In this document: positions 36,750-44,588 of the stretch, piece after piece
Position numbering within the stretch: the first letter of the stretch is position 1
How the letters are laid out: each line of letters starts with the position of its first letter
DNA from: Pseudomonadales bacterium
Lineage (GTDB): Bacteria; Pseudomonadota; Gammaproteobacteria; Pseudomonadales; UBA7239
DNA: 64,000 nt
Assembly: GCA_041395665.1 (NCBI GenBank)
Contig: JAWLAB010000003.1
Span: 62,001 to 126,000 of the forward strand
Reading direction: 5' to 3'
Made by a program: the position numbers and the translations under genes
The notes under the pieces: model-generated
Told to the model about the DNA's origin: nothing
The model's input: the letters and a program-made list of their open reading frames with translations, nothing else
Database searches by the model: none

Positions 36750-36788
36750 AATGAGATTTATTCTCGTTCGCATTGGCTGAGCTGTCAA
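36750..36788 (-). promoter_or_regulatory. bfd promoter with overlapping Fur-like box
   Basis: On the minus strand TTGACA (36788-36783) and GAGAAT (36765-36760) are 17 bases apart. The -10 element lies inside AACGAGAATAAATCTCATT (36768-36750), an imperfect palindrome close to the Fur consensus. Iron-loaded Fur would block this promoter, so bfd would be made when iron is scarce. Confidence 0.65.
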
Positions 36789-36795
36789 GTGCCTT

Positions 36796-37275
36796 TTAAT
36801 CAGAGCTTTCAACATAGCTTTGCAGGTAGTTGGGTGTACCCACTTGCTCGATCAGGCTGTGCTGGGTTTCTAGCCAATCAATGGCTTCTTCACAGTGCTC
36901 CAGCAGATCTTCCAGTAGCTCTCGGCTGACAAAATCCTGCTGCTCCTCGCAGAGCGTGATGGATTCCACCAGCAGAGGGCGCATGGCATCGCGCTCGTAT
37001 TTGAGATCGCCCGCTAAACACTCCAGAGGGTTCTCACCGATCAGTAGCTTGCCCAAGTTTTGTAGGTTGGGTAGGCCTTCCAGAAAGAGAATGCGTTCAA
37101 TCAGCTTGTCAGCTTCTTTCATTACTCGGATGGACTGTTTGTAGGCGCGATCATTGAGTTTTTCCAAGCCCCAGTTGCGCAGCATACGTGCGTGCAAAAA
37201 ATACTGGTTGATAGCCGTCAGCTCATTTTTTAAAACTTTATTTAGCGCGTCGATAACTTTTTTATCACCTTTCAT
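36796..37275 (-). CDS. Bacterioferritin subunit, haem-binding type (ferroxidase site lost)
   Basis: A 159-residue ferritin-fold subunit. Aligned by eye to E. coli Bfr, the haem ligand Met52 is kept (SIRVMKEAD), but the di-iron ferroxidase residues are largely replaced: Glu51 by Val, His54 by Glu, Glu127 by Cys and His130 by Ala; Glu18 and Glu94 remain. It should therefore bind haem between subunits but not oxidise iron. It overlaps the upstream bfr gene by four bases (ATGA), which implies coupled translation and a mixed 24-mer shell. Confidence 0.92.
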   Translation of the reverse strand: MKGDKKVIDALNKVLKNELTAINQYFLHARMLRNWGLEKLNDRAYKQSIRVMKEADKLIERILFLEGLPNLQNLGKLLIGENPLECLAGDLKYERDAMRPLLVESITLCEEQQDFVSRELLEDLLEHCEEAIDWLETQHSLIEQVGTPNYLQSYVESSD

Positions 37276-37751
37276 GGGGCGTCTCCCATCTGCGATTGCT
37301 GATAGTTTTGCAAGCCGATCATGTCAATCAAACGGAGTTGTTGTTCAAGCCAGTAGGCGTGATCCATTTCTGTGTCATCCAGTTGCAGCAGTAGCATTTC
37401 GCGCGTGACAAAATCCTGTGCTGCCTCACTGGCAACGATAGCCTTTTTTAATGAGTCCACTACATGGTATTCCAAGGCGAGGTCAGACTTGATCATCTCT
37501 TGTACAGATTTTCCTACATTGAGTGAATCGCGCTTAGAAAGATCCGGTTTTCCCTCTAAAAATAAAATTCTTTGAATGATTGCCTTTGCGTGCTGTTTTT
37601 CATGGTCTGATTCATGCAGGCTTTTTTCAGCGAGTTTTTTCAAGCCAAAGTCTGCATACATTTCGCCATGAATTAAATATTGATCAACGGCGGTTAATTC
37701 GCCAGTCAATAACTTATTCAAAATGTCGATAATTTTTTTGTCGCCTTTCAT
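37272..37751 (-). CDS. Bacterioferritin subunit, ferroxidase type (haem ligand lost)
   Basis: A 159-residue ferritin-fold subunit. All six di-iron ligands match E. coli Bfr: Glu18, Glu51, His54 (HEKQHAK), Glu94, Glu127 and His130 (TEMDHAYW). The haem ligand Met52 is Lys. It complements the downstream subunit, which has the opposite defect. AAGGAG precedes the ATG at a good distance. A promoter TTGACT-N17-GATAAA can be read about 100 bases upstream on the minus strand, with a Fur-like sequence between it and the gene. Confidence 0.93.
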   Translation of the reverse strand: MKGDKKIIDILNKLLTGELTAVDQYLIHGEMYADFGLKKLAEKSLHESDHEKQHAKAIIQRILFLEGKPDLSKRDSLNVGKSVQEMIKSDLALEYHVVDSLKKAIVASEAAQDFVTREMLLLQLDDTEMDHAYWLEQQLRLIDMIGLQNYQQSQMGDAP

Positions 37752-37787
37752 AACTTTTCTCCTTTATATACTGCGTAGGAATGGGAA

Positions 37788-37802
37788 TGAATCGTATTAT
37801 CA
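37788..37802. promoter_or_regulatory. Weak Fur-like sequence upstream of bfr pair
   Basis: TGAATCGTATTATCA fits the 7-1-7 Fur model TGATAATNATTATCA fully in its right half and partly in its left. It lies 37-51 bases upstream of the first bfr ATG. Only suggestive. Confidence 0.3.
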
Positions 37803-37851
37803 TATCCCTTTGATATTTATAGAGTATTTATCGTTCTTATACGAATTAAAG

Positions 37852-38721
37852 TCAAGTTTTTTGCTGGCGTAATCGTTCAATGAGTACAGATGCATCGCTG
37901 CGGTTATGCCCCATGTTTTGTAGTTCTTTGTAGTACTGATTGATTTGTTCAACGCCTTGCAATTCGCAATGAAAATCTTTCGCAGCGGCAAGAGCGATTT
38001 CTAAATCTTTTCTCACCCAATCCACTGCAAAACCAAAGTCGTATTCGCCACGCAACATGGTGTGAGCACGGTTATCCATCTGCCAAGATTGCGCTGCGCC
38101 TTGCGAAATAACTTCCAAAACGGCATCAGTATCCAAGCCTGCACTCTCGGCAAAAAATAAGCCTTCAGCCAAGCCGGCCACCACGCCGGTAAAGCAAATT
38201 TGGTTGACCATTTTGGTGAGCTGCCCAGCGCCTGCGTCACCAATGCGCTTGGCGCGTTTGCTGTAGGCGGCAATGACGGGTTCGATGCGCGTGAAGGCGG
38301 CTGCGTCGCCGCCAGCCATCACTGCCAACTGACCTTTTTTCGCGCCGGCTTGCCCGCCGGAAATGGGTGCGTCAATGAAATGCAGCCCTTGCTGTGCGGC
38401 GAGTACATACAGCTCGCGCGCAACGCGAGCCGAAGTGGTGCTGTGATCCACCCAAATCGCTTTCGGTTGCATATACGGGAAAGTAATGCTTGTCACTTCG
38501 CGTAAATCATCGTCATTGCCGACGCAGGAGAACACGATATCTGCGCCGTTAACGGCTTCAGCAATCGAAGTGACGCAAGTTTGTCCGTGTTGCTGCTGCC
38601 AAAGTGCTGCGCGTTCGGCGTTGCGGTTGTATGCCTGCACTTTGTAGCCAGCTTGTACGAGATGCCCAGCCATAGGGCCGCCCATGGTGCCGAGCCCGAT
38701 CCATCCTATCGTCAGTGTCAT
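37852..38721 (-). CDS. NAD(P)-dependent beta-hydroxyacid dehydrogenase (HIBADH/GLYR family)
   Basis: A 289-residue oxidoreductase from ATG 38721. The Rossmann motif is GWIGLGTMGGPMAGHL (residues about 6-21), the substrate-binding signature is DAPISGGQAGAKKG, and the catalytic lysine is in QLTKMVNQI. The family includes 3-hydroxyisobutyrate, tartronate-semialdehyde and succinic-semialdehyde/glyoxylate reductases; the exact substrate cannot be decided. The divergent SRPBCC gene starts 66 bases away. Confidence 0.87.
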   Translation of the reverse strand: MTLTIGWIGLGTMGGPMAGHLVQAGYKVQAYNRNAERAALWQQQHGQTCVTSIAEAVNGADIVFSCVGNDDDLREVTSITFPYMQPKAIWVDHSTTSARVARELYVLAAQQGLHFIDAPISGGQAGAKKGQLAVMAGGDAAAFTRIEPVIAAYSKRAKRIGDAGAGQLTKMVNQICFTGVVAGLAEGLFFAESAGLDTDAVLEVISQGAAQSWQMDNRAHTMLRGEYDFGFAVDWVRKDLEIALAAAKDFHCELQGVEQINQYYKELQNMGHNRSDASVLIERLRQQKT

Positions 38722-38787
38722 GAGTGCGCCTCGCAATGGGGTAGAATCGCGCATTCTGAACCGTATCCACCAACAGGAAAACCACAC

Positions 38788-39312
38788 ATGGGTCACATTG
38801 CTGTCTATAACGTCACGGCCAAAATTCCTGCCGAGAAAGCGTGGGAAAAATTGAAAGATTTATCGCTGGCACACAACTATGTGCCGAATATCACCAAATG
38901 CGTGATCACCACCGCGCAGAAAGAGGGTGTGGGTGCGAGCCGTCGTGTTTCTGGTCCTCAACAAGCCTTGGATGAAACGGTAACGGAATGGAACGAAGGA
39001 CGCGGTTTTGTGATTCGTTTACACAACGGCAGCAAACCAGCTAAACCGTTTGGTGCGGCTAACTTTACTTACCGTATTGATAAAGTGGATGAGAAATCCT
39101 GCAAACTCACTTGCACCATGACTTATGAAATGGGCATGGGCTTTTTTGGTAGTTTGCTGCACAGTTTGTTCATTGGTAATTTGATTCGCGGCAATATCCG
39201 CGATGTCGCTTTGTCGATGGCGTATTTTTACGAAACAGGTAAAAAGCCATCGAAAGAAGATTTGGTGCGTTTGCGCGCTGAAGATAAAAAGAACGCCAAA
39301 CCTTTCCCTTGA
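38788..39312 (+). CDS. SRPBCC family protein (polyketide cyclase/START-like fold)
   Basis: A 174-residue soluble protein from ATG 38788, with AGGAA ten bases upstream. The opening (ITAKIPAEKAWEKLKDLS-like: VTAKIPAEKAWEKL) and the later strands (TVTEWNEGRGFVIRL, LTCTMTYEMG) match the lipid-binding cavity fold of SRPBCC proteins. No catalytic residues can be assigned. It lies 35 bases upstream of the HvfA precursor gene on the same strand, so it may be part of that transcript; the pairing is not a known hallmark of such clusters. Confidence 0.75.
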   Translation: MGHIAVYNVTAKIPAEKAWEKLKDLSLAHNYVPNITKCVITTAQKEGVGASRRVSGPQQALDETVTEWNEGRGFVIRLHNGSKPAKPFGAANFTYRIDKVDEKSCKLTCTMTYEMGMGFFGSLLHSLFIGNLIRGNIRDVALSMAYFYETGKKPSKEDLVRLRAEDKKNAKPFP

Positions 39313-39347
39313 TTGATCGACATCTATTTTTCACTTGGAGAATTGCT

Positions 39348-39668
39348 ATGAAAAAAACACTCATCAACAAAACAACTTTATTGGCTGCAGTAACAATGGC
39401 AGGCTTTGTTGCCGCGCCTTTCGTAAATGCGGCAAGCAATCCGTTTAGCAATACCGAATTAGTGTCAGGTTATAACTTTGATCATCCGGCAGAGCATCAG
39501 TCGGGTGGCGATAAAAAAGATGAAAAGTCGTGCACTGACAAGAAAGATGAAAAACAGTGCGATAACAAAGATGGCAAGAAAGACGATGTCATCCCTGGTC
39601 ACAGTGAAAAAGCAGCCGCAGAGGGCAAATGTGGTGAAGGAAAATGCGGCGAAGGTATGATGGACTAA
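39348..39668 (+). CDS. hvfA: HvfA-like (bufferin-type) RiPP precursor peptide
   Basis: A 106-residue peptide with GGAG before the ATG at 39348. Residues 1-28 form a Sec signal (hydrophobic 10-27, then NAA). The mature part is Lys/Asp-rich and low in complexity, with four cysteines: Cys62, Cys71, and Cys95 and Cys100 in two tandem EGKCG units (92-96, 97-101). EGKCG repeats are the modification sites of the HvfA family, where a DUF692 iron enzyme and its DUF2063 partner convert Cys to oxazolone/thioamide-type groups linked to copper binding. The genes for both partners follow directly. Confidence 0.88.
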   Translation: MKKTLINKTTLLAAVTMAGFVAAPFVNAASNPFSNTELVSGYNFDHPAEHQSGGDKKDEKSCTDKKDEKQCDNKDGKKDDVIPGHSEKAAAEGKCGEGKCGEGMMD

Positions 39669-39681
39669 TCGGTTCATCCTC

Positions 39682-40512
39682 ATGATTCATGCAATGCCCG
39701 TAGCGGGTGCGGGTTTAGGTATCCGGCGGGCATTGTTGAATGATTTGCAGCAGATGAATGCTGCGGTTGATTTTCTTGAAGTTACGCCCGATAACTGGAT
39801 TCACACGGCAGGTAAGCCGCTCAAACAATTACACGAATTATCCGCGCGTTATCCCATGTTGGCGCACGGTTTATCGCTTTCTCTCGGCGGAACCGATCCA
39901 TTGGATGTGGATTTCATCGCAGAACTCAAAATATTCTTAGATACGCATCGCGTTCATGTCTACAGCGAGCATTTGAGTTTTTGCAGTGCAGAAGGGCATT
40001 TGTACGATTTGATGCCAATTCCTTTCACAGAAGAAGCCATTAAAAACACTACGCAGCGTATTCGTGAGGTGCAAGAGCGGTTAGAGCGCCGCATCGCCAT
40101 CGAAAATGTTTCTTACTATGCCGCGCCGTATCAAGTGTTGTCAGAAATAGATTTTATCAGTGCAATTTTGGTTGAAGCAGACTGTGATTTGTTGCTGGAT
40201 GTTAACAATGTTTATGTCAACAGCATTAACCATCACTACAACGCACAAGATTTTATTCGCGCAATACCTACAGAGCGCGTGGCTTACTTGCATGTGGCGG
40301 GGCATTACACGCAAGCCGAGGATTTGCGCATTGATACACATGCTGCGCCTGTTTGTGACCCAGTGTGGGAGTTGCTGGCATATACCTATCGGCAACATGG
40401 CATAAAACCAACAGTATTGGAGCGTGATTTCAACTTCCCGCCTTTTGTGGATTTGTTGAAGGAAGTGCAGCAAATACAGGCTATTCAGCAATCGGTGCAA
40501 GGCAATGGCTGA
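39682..40512 (+). CDS. hvfB: MNIO (DUF692) iron oxidase HvfB
   Basis: A 276-residue TIM-barrel enzyme of the multinuclear non-haem iron oxidase family (MbnB, HvfB). Candidate metal ligands are at the expected barrel positions: His62 (AHGLSLSLGG), Glu96-His97 (YSEHLSF), Glu141-Asn142 (IENVSYY), Asp173/Asn175 (LDVNNVYVN), His204 and His208 (HVAGHY), Asp218/His220 (DTHAAPV) and Glu247/Asp249 (LERDFNFP). It starts 13 bases after hvfA and overlaps hvfC by 8 bases. Predicted to oxidise the Cys residues of HvfA in the cytoplasm before export. Confidence 0.93.
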   Translation: MIHAMPVAGAGLGIRRALLNDLQQMNAAVDFLEVTPDNWIHTAGKPLKQLHELSARYPMLAHGLSLSLGGTDPLDVDFIAELKIFLDTHRVHVYSEHLSFCSAEGHLYDLMPIPFTEEAIKNTTQRIREVQERLERRIAIENVSYYAAPYQVLSEIDFISAILVEADCDLLLDVNNVYVNSINHHYNAQDFIRAIPTERVAYLHVAGHYTQAEDLRIDTHAAPVCDPVWELLAYTYRQHGIKPTVLERDFNFPPFVDLLKEVQQIQAIQQSVQGNG

Positions 40513-41230
40513 ATTGCGTGAGCAGCAGTTGCAGTTTGCTAATCATCTACGCAACCCTGCAAAATTTCCTGCGCCGCAAGGTGTAGAGGAAAGGCGTTTG
40601 CAGATTTATCGTGATTTATTTTTTAATAATATCGCCAATTTATTAGCGAACACTTTTCCCGTTATGCGCAGTATTTTGAATGACGCTCAGTGGCAAGCCT
40701 TGGTACGAGATTTTTATACTGAGCATCATTGTGAAACGCCGTTGTTTCCGTGGATAGCGGGCGAGTTTGCCGAGTATCTGCTCAACGAGAGCGATAATGT
40801 AGGCGTTTTTCCCTTTCTTGCTGAATTGGCGTATTACGAGTGGAGTGAAATTGCGCTGCGCCACACAGCGGATGATGCAGAAATGCCCATGCGAGTGGGT
40901 GATAAACCTGTGCTGTCGCCGCGTTGTTGGGTACTGTCGTATCACTATCCTGTGCATCGTATCGGTAAAGATTTTTTGCCGCAGCAGGTAGAGGCTATAC
41001 CTGTGTGTTTGTTGATGTATTGCAATCAAGATGATGAAGTGAAGTTTGTGGAATCGAATCCAGCTACTTTTCGTCTATTGCAGTTATTAATGGATGATAC
41101 ATTTATCAATATGGATGTGGTAAACACACAATTGTTGCAAGAAATGCAGCCAGAGAAACCAGATGTGCTGTTAAAGCATCTGCAGCAAACTATTGCACAG
41201 TTACAGGGTTTGGGTGTTTTGCTTGTTTAA
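40505..41230 (+). CDS. hvfC: HvfC, DUF2063 partner of the MNIO enzyme
   Basis: A 241-residue protein whose first 90 residues form the DUF2063 domain (QQLQFANHLRNP, then RLQIYRDLFFNNI and FPVMRSIL), often mislabelled as a DNA-binding domain. In Haemophilus, Caulobacter and other clusters the partner recognises the precursor and presents it to the MNIO enzyme. The C-terminal half carries a second small domain typical of HvfC. It overlaps hvfB by 8 bases, which indicates tight co-expression. No DoxX-type membrane gene (HvfD) follows. Confidence 0.9.
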   Translation: MAELREQQLQFANHLRNPAKFPAPQGVEERRLQIYRDLFFNNIANLLANTFPVMRSILNDAQWQALVRDFYTEHHCETPLFPWIAGEFAEYLLNESDNVGVFPFLAELAYYEWSEIALRHTADDAEMPMRVGDKPVLSPRCWVLSYHYPVHRIGKDFLPQQVEAIPVCLLMYCNQDDEVKFVESNPATFRLLQLLMDDTFINMDVVNTQLLQEMQPEKPDVLLKHLQQTIAQLQGLGVLLV

Positions 41231-41260
41231 TTGCAGTGGTGCAACTATTGCTGTTTTTCT

Positions 41261-41788
41261 TTATAGCCCAGCAGGGCACTGCTCATCTAGCCAAACTCCA
41301 TTACTTTTCACATCGATTTTTTGCGCGATACTGCGAATAGTAAGAATTAGCTCTGTAGTGGCTTGCCAATGCCTATCATCCAGTAGACGCACAACGGTTA
41401 GCCCTGAACCGCTGGGGGCGGAGCACTGAATCTGAAAGATCAAGACATTGTTCACGCGTTTTCCACGGCTCACATTGCAGCCGCTACCTTGATCGTTGAC
41501 GAAATTGCCGCTCGCAATTTGCTGTGTATTCACGCATAACTGCGCGGTGCCATCACTGCTTACGCGCGCGTGGTTTTGTTGCAGCATTCTGTTGATATGC
41601 GTTTGTAGTTTTTGTGGCCCCATCCCTACGAGTTTGCTGAGGTTCGGCACTTGGCGATCAAACAAAAACACTTGGCTGTCTACCTGCCATAAACCGGTAC
41701 GCGGAGCTACTGGTTCCGCCGCCCAGCCAGCAGCGGTGATTGAACTTAGCAAGAGGTAGAGAATGATAGGCAACGCTGTATTTTTCAT
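41261..41788 (-). CDS. DUF3617 family periplasmic protein, second copy
   Basis: A 175-residue protein with a signal peptide (1-23, ending GWA-AE). The domain start RTGLWQVDSQ matches the GLWE hallmark of DUF3617, and cysteines in CVNTQQ, GCNVS, QCSAP and EQCPAG correspond to those of the copy at 19683. Function unknown. It converges with hvfC, 30 bases apart, so it is not in the hvf operon. Confidence 0.7.
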   Translation of the reverse strand: MKNTALPIILYLLLSSITAAGWAAEPVAPRTGLWQVDSQVFLFDRQVPNLSKLVGMGPQKLQTHINRMLQQNHARVSSDGTAQLCVNTQQIASGNFVNDQGSGCNVSRGKRVNNVLIFQIQCSAPSGSGLTVVRLLDDRHWQATTELILTIRSIAQKIDVKSNGVWLDEQCPAGL

Positions 41789-41897
41789 GGCAGAAGATGG
41801 TATGCAGAATGAACCCGTTGATCATACCTTTTCTGCCAGCTGATTGAAGTGGTCTTTCGGTCGGCTGCCATTGATGGGGGGATGCGAGGTGGGCGTG

Positions 41898-41903
41898 TAT
41901 AAT
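41898..41903 (+). promoter_or_regulatory. Candidate -10 element for alaS
   Basis: A perfect TATAAT lies 44 bases before the alaS ATG. A TTGATG hexamer occurs upstream at 41871-41876, but the 21-base spacing is too long, so the -35 is uncertain. Confidence 0.4.
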
Positions 41904-41946
41904 CACCTGAACTTTTGTCTGTATTTACTCGTGGTTACCTACAGTG

Positions 41947-44586
41947 ATGAAAAGCGCACAAATTCGCCAAGCCTTCCTTGATTTTTTTGCCAGCAAAGGG
42001 CACGCCGTGGTGGCGAGCAGCTCGTTGGTTCCGCATGAAGATCCCACTTTGCTATTTACCAATGCGGGGATGAATCAATTCAAAGATTGCTTCCTCGGCT
42101 TGGATAAACGCACCTACACCCGTGCGGTGACTTCACAGAAATGTGTGCGTGCTGGCGGCAAGCACAATGATTTGGAAAATGTTGGCTATACCGCACGCCA
42201 TCACACTTTTTTTGAGATGTTGGGCAACTTCAGTTTTGGTGATTACTTCAAGCAAGATGCCATTCAGTTTGCGTGGGAATTTTTAACATCGCCTAAATGG
42301 TTGTTTATTCCACAAGAAAAATTGTGGGTCACCATTTATGCCACTGATGATGAGGCATTTGATATTTGGCATCAAAATATTGGTATTCCAGCCGAGCGTA
42401 TTATTCGTATCGGCGATAACAAAGGTGCGCCTTACGCTTCCGACAATTTTTGGGCGATGGGTGATACCGGCCCTTGTGGTCCGTGTACGGAAATTTTTTA
42501 CGATCACGGCGAACATATTTGGGGTGGCTTGCCTGGCTCGCCAGAAGAAGACGGTGATCGCTACATTGAAATTTGGAACAATGTTTTTATGCAATTTAAT
42601 CGCACAGCAGATGGTGTTTTGCATCCGTTACCTGCGCCAAGTGTGGATACGGGCATGGGCTTGGAGCGCATTTCAGCGGTAATGCAGCATGTGCACAGCA
42701 ACTACGAAATTGATTTGTTTCAAATGCTATTAGCGTCTGCGGCGAGTGCTGTTGGTTGCAATAATGAAGGTCAAGCCTCGCTCAAAGTGTTAGCAGATCA
42801 TATTCGTTCTTGTTCTTTTTTGATTGCTGATGGTGTGACACCTTCTAATGAGGGGCGCGGTTATGTGTTGCGTCGCATCATTCGCCGCGCTGTGCGACAT
42901 GGCAATAAATTGGGTGCGCAAGATGTGTTCTTCTACAAAATGGTGGCAGCTTTAGTGCAAGAGATGGGCGAGGCCTATCCTGATCTGAAAAAACAGCAAG
43001 CACATATTGAAAAAACACTACGCACAGAAGAAGAACAATTCGCTCGCACACTCGATAATGGCTTGAAAATTCTTGAGCAGGATTTGGCGGGGCTGCAAGG
43101 CACGGTTGTGCCTGGCGATGTCGTGTTCAAGCTGTACGATACTTACGGTTTCCCCATGGATCTCACAGCTGATATTGCACGCGAACGCGATTTAACGATT
43201 GATGAAGCGGGTTTTGAGCAAGCGATGGAAAAGCAGCGTAAACGCTCACAGGAAGCTGGTAAGTTTGAGCTGGATTACAACACGCTGATTAAAGTGAATG
43301 TGAATACAAAATTCACGGGTTATGAATCCGTTAAAGGCTCTGGGAAGGTGGTTGCACTTTACCGTGCTGGTGAGCAAATTGACGCACTGCGTGAGGGCGA
43401 TGAAGGCATTGTGGTTTTAGATAGCACGCCTTTTTATGCCGAAGCAGGCGGGCAAGTGGGTGATGCTGGTTTTCTCTACACGCAGTTTGCGCGTTTGGAT
43501 GTGAATAATGTCACTAAAAGTGGCGGAGCAATTTTGCACCATGTCACGATGACACAAGGCTATGCAAAATTGGGTGATACGCTGTACGCCAATGTTGCTG
43601 TTGATGCGCGTTTGGCAACAGCATCCAATCACTCGGCCACGCATTTATTGCACGCGGCGTTACGCAAAGTGTTGGGTGCGCATGTGCAACAAAAAGGCTC
43701 GTTGGTGGATGATCAGCGCTTGCGCTTTGATTTCTCACATCCAGAAGCATTGAATGATGAGCAGTTGCAAACGATAGAAGCTTTGGTGAATGATGAAATT
43801 CGTCGTAACACGGCTGTTGAAACAACTGTTGGTGATATGGAAACCGCTAAAGCCAAAGGTGCGATGATGTTGTTCGGTGAGAAATACGGCGATACGGTGC
43901 GTATTTTGACGATGGGCGCAGGGTTTTCTGAAGGGCATCCTTTCTCAGTTGAATTGTGTGGCGGTACGCACGCCAAACGCACGGGTGATATTGGTTTGTT
44001 TCGTATTGTTTCAGAAGCGGGCGTTGCATCGGGTGTGCGGCGCATTGAAGCTGTAACGGGTAGAGGTGCGTTGGCTCGTTTTGATGCAGTGGAAGCAGAA
44101 ATTGATGATGCGTGTGCGGTGTTAAAAACCAATCGCGCTGGTTTTACAGACAAAGTGCAATCGTTGGTTGATATCAATCGTCAGCTAGAAAAACAGTTGG
44201 CTCAATTGAAAATGAAATTGGCGAGTGGTGGCAGCAGCGATCTCAGTACACAAGCGAAAGACATCAATGGCGTAAAAGTATTGTCAGCACAATTAGATGG
44301 TGCTGACATCAATGCCTTGCGTGCTACTTTGGATCAGATGAAAGATAAATTGAAGTCGGCGGTAATTTTGTTGGCAGCCACAGAAGATGGCAAAGCAACG
44401 CTGATTGCTGGTGTTACAGCGGATTTAACAACGCGTTTTAAAGCAGGTGACATCATTCGCGATTTAGCGCCCTTAGTGGGTGGTAAAGGTGGCGGTCGTG
44501 CAGACATGGCGCAAGGCGGCGGCACGGATGTGGCAGGTGTGCCGAATGCTTTATCTGCATTAGAAAATTGGGTAGGCCAGCGTTAA
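41947..44586 (+). CDS. alaS: Alanyl-tRNA synthetase
   Basis: An 879-residue enzyme from ATG 41947 (KSAQIRQAFLDFFASKGH). It shows the class II core with NAGMNQFKDCFLG and TGPCGPCTEIFYD, the editing domain with the zinc motif HSATHLLH and CGGTHAKRTGDIG, and the C-terminal oligomerisation/C-Ala domain ending GGGRADMAQGGGTD. ftsK begins 3 bases after its stop codon, an unusual pairing because recA/recX more often sits beside alaS in related bacteria. Confidence 0.97.
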   Translation: MKSAQIRQAFLDFFASKGHAVVASSSLVPHEDPTLLFTNAGMNQFKDCFLGLDKRTYTRAVTSQKCVRAGGKHNDLENVGYTARHHTFFEMLGNFSFGDYFKQDAIQFAWEFLTSPKWLFIPQEKLWVTIYATDDEAFDIWHQNIGIPAERIIRIGDNKGAPYASDNFWAMGDTGPCGPCTEIFYDHGEHIWGGLPGSPEEDGDRYIEIWNNVFMQFNRTADGVLHPLPAPSVDTGMGLERISAVMQHVHSNYEIDLFQMLLASAASAVGCNNEGQASLKVLADHIRSCSFLIADGVTPSNEGRGYVLRRIIRRAVRHGNKLGAQDVFFYKMVAALVQEMGEAYPDLKKQQAHIEKTLRTEEEQFARTLDNGLKILEQDLAGLQGTVVPGDVVFKLYDTYGFPMDLTADIARERDLTIDEAGFEQAMEKQRKRSQEAGKFELDYNTLIKVNVNTKFTGYESVKGSGKVVALYRAGEQIDALREGDEGIVVLDSTPFYAEAGGQVGDAGFLYTQFARLDVNNVTKSGGAILHHVTMTQGYAKLGDTLYANVAVDARLATASNHSATHLLHAALRKVLGAHVQQKGSLVDDQRLRFDFSHPEALNDEQLQTIEALVNDEIRRNTAVETTVGDMETAKAKGAMMLFGEKYGDTVRILTMGAGFSEGHPFSVELCGGTHAKRTGDIGLFRIVSEAGVASGVRRIEAVTGRGALARFDAVEAEIDDACAVLKTNRAGFTDKVQSLVDINRQLEKQLAQLKMKLASGGSSDLSTQAKDINGVKVLSAQLDGADINALRATLDQMKDKLKSAVILLAATEDGKATLIAGVTADLTTRFKAGDIIRDLAPLVGGKGGGRADMAQGGGTDVAGVPNALSALENWVGQR

Positions 44587-44588
44587 TC

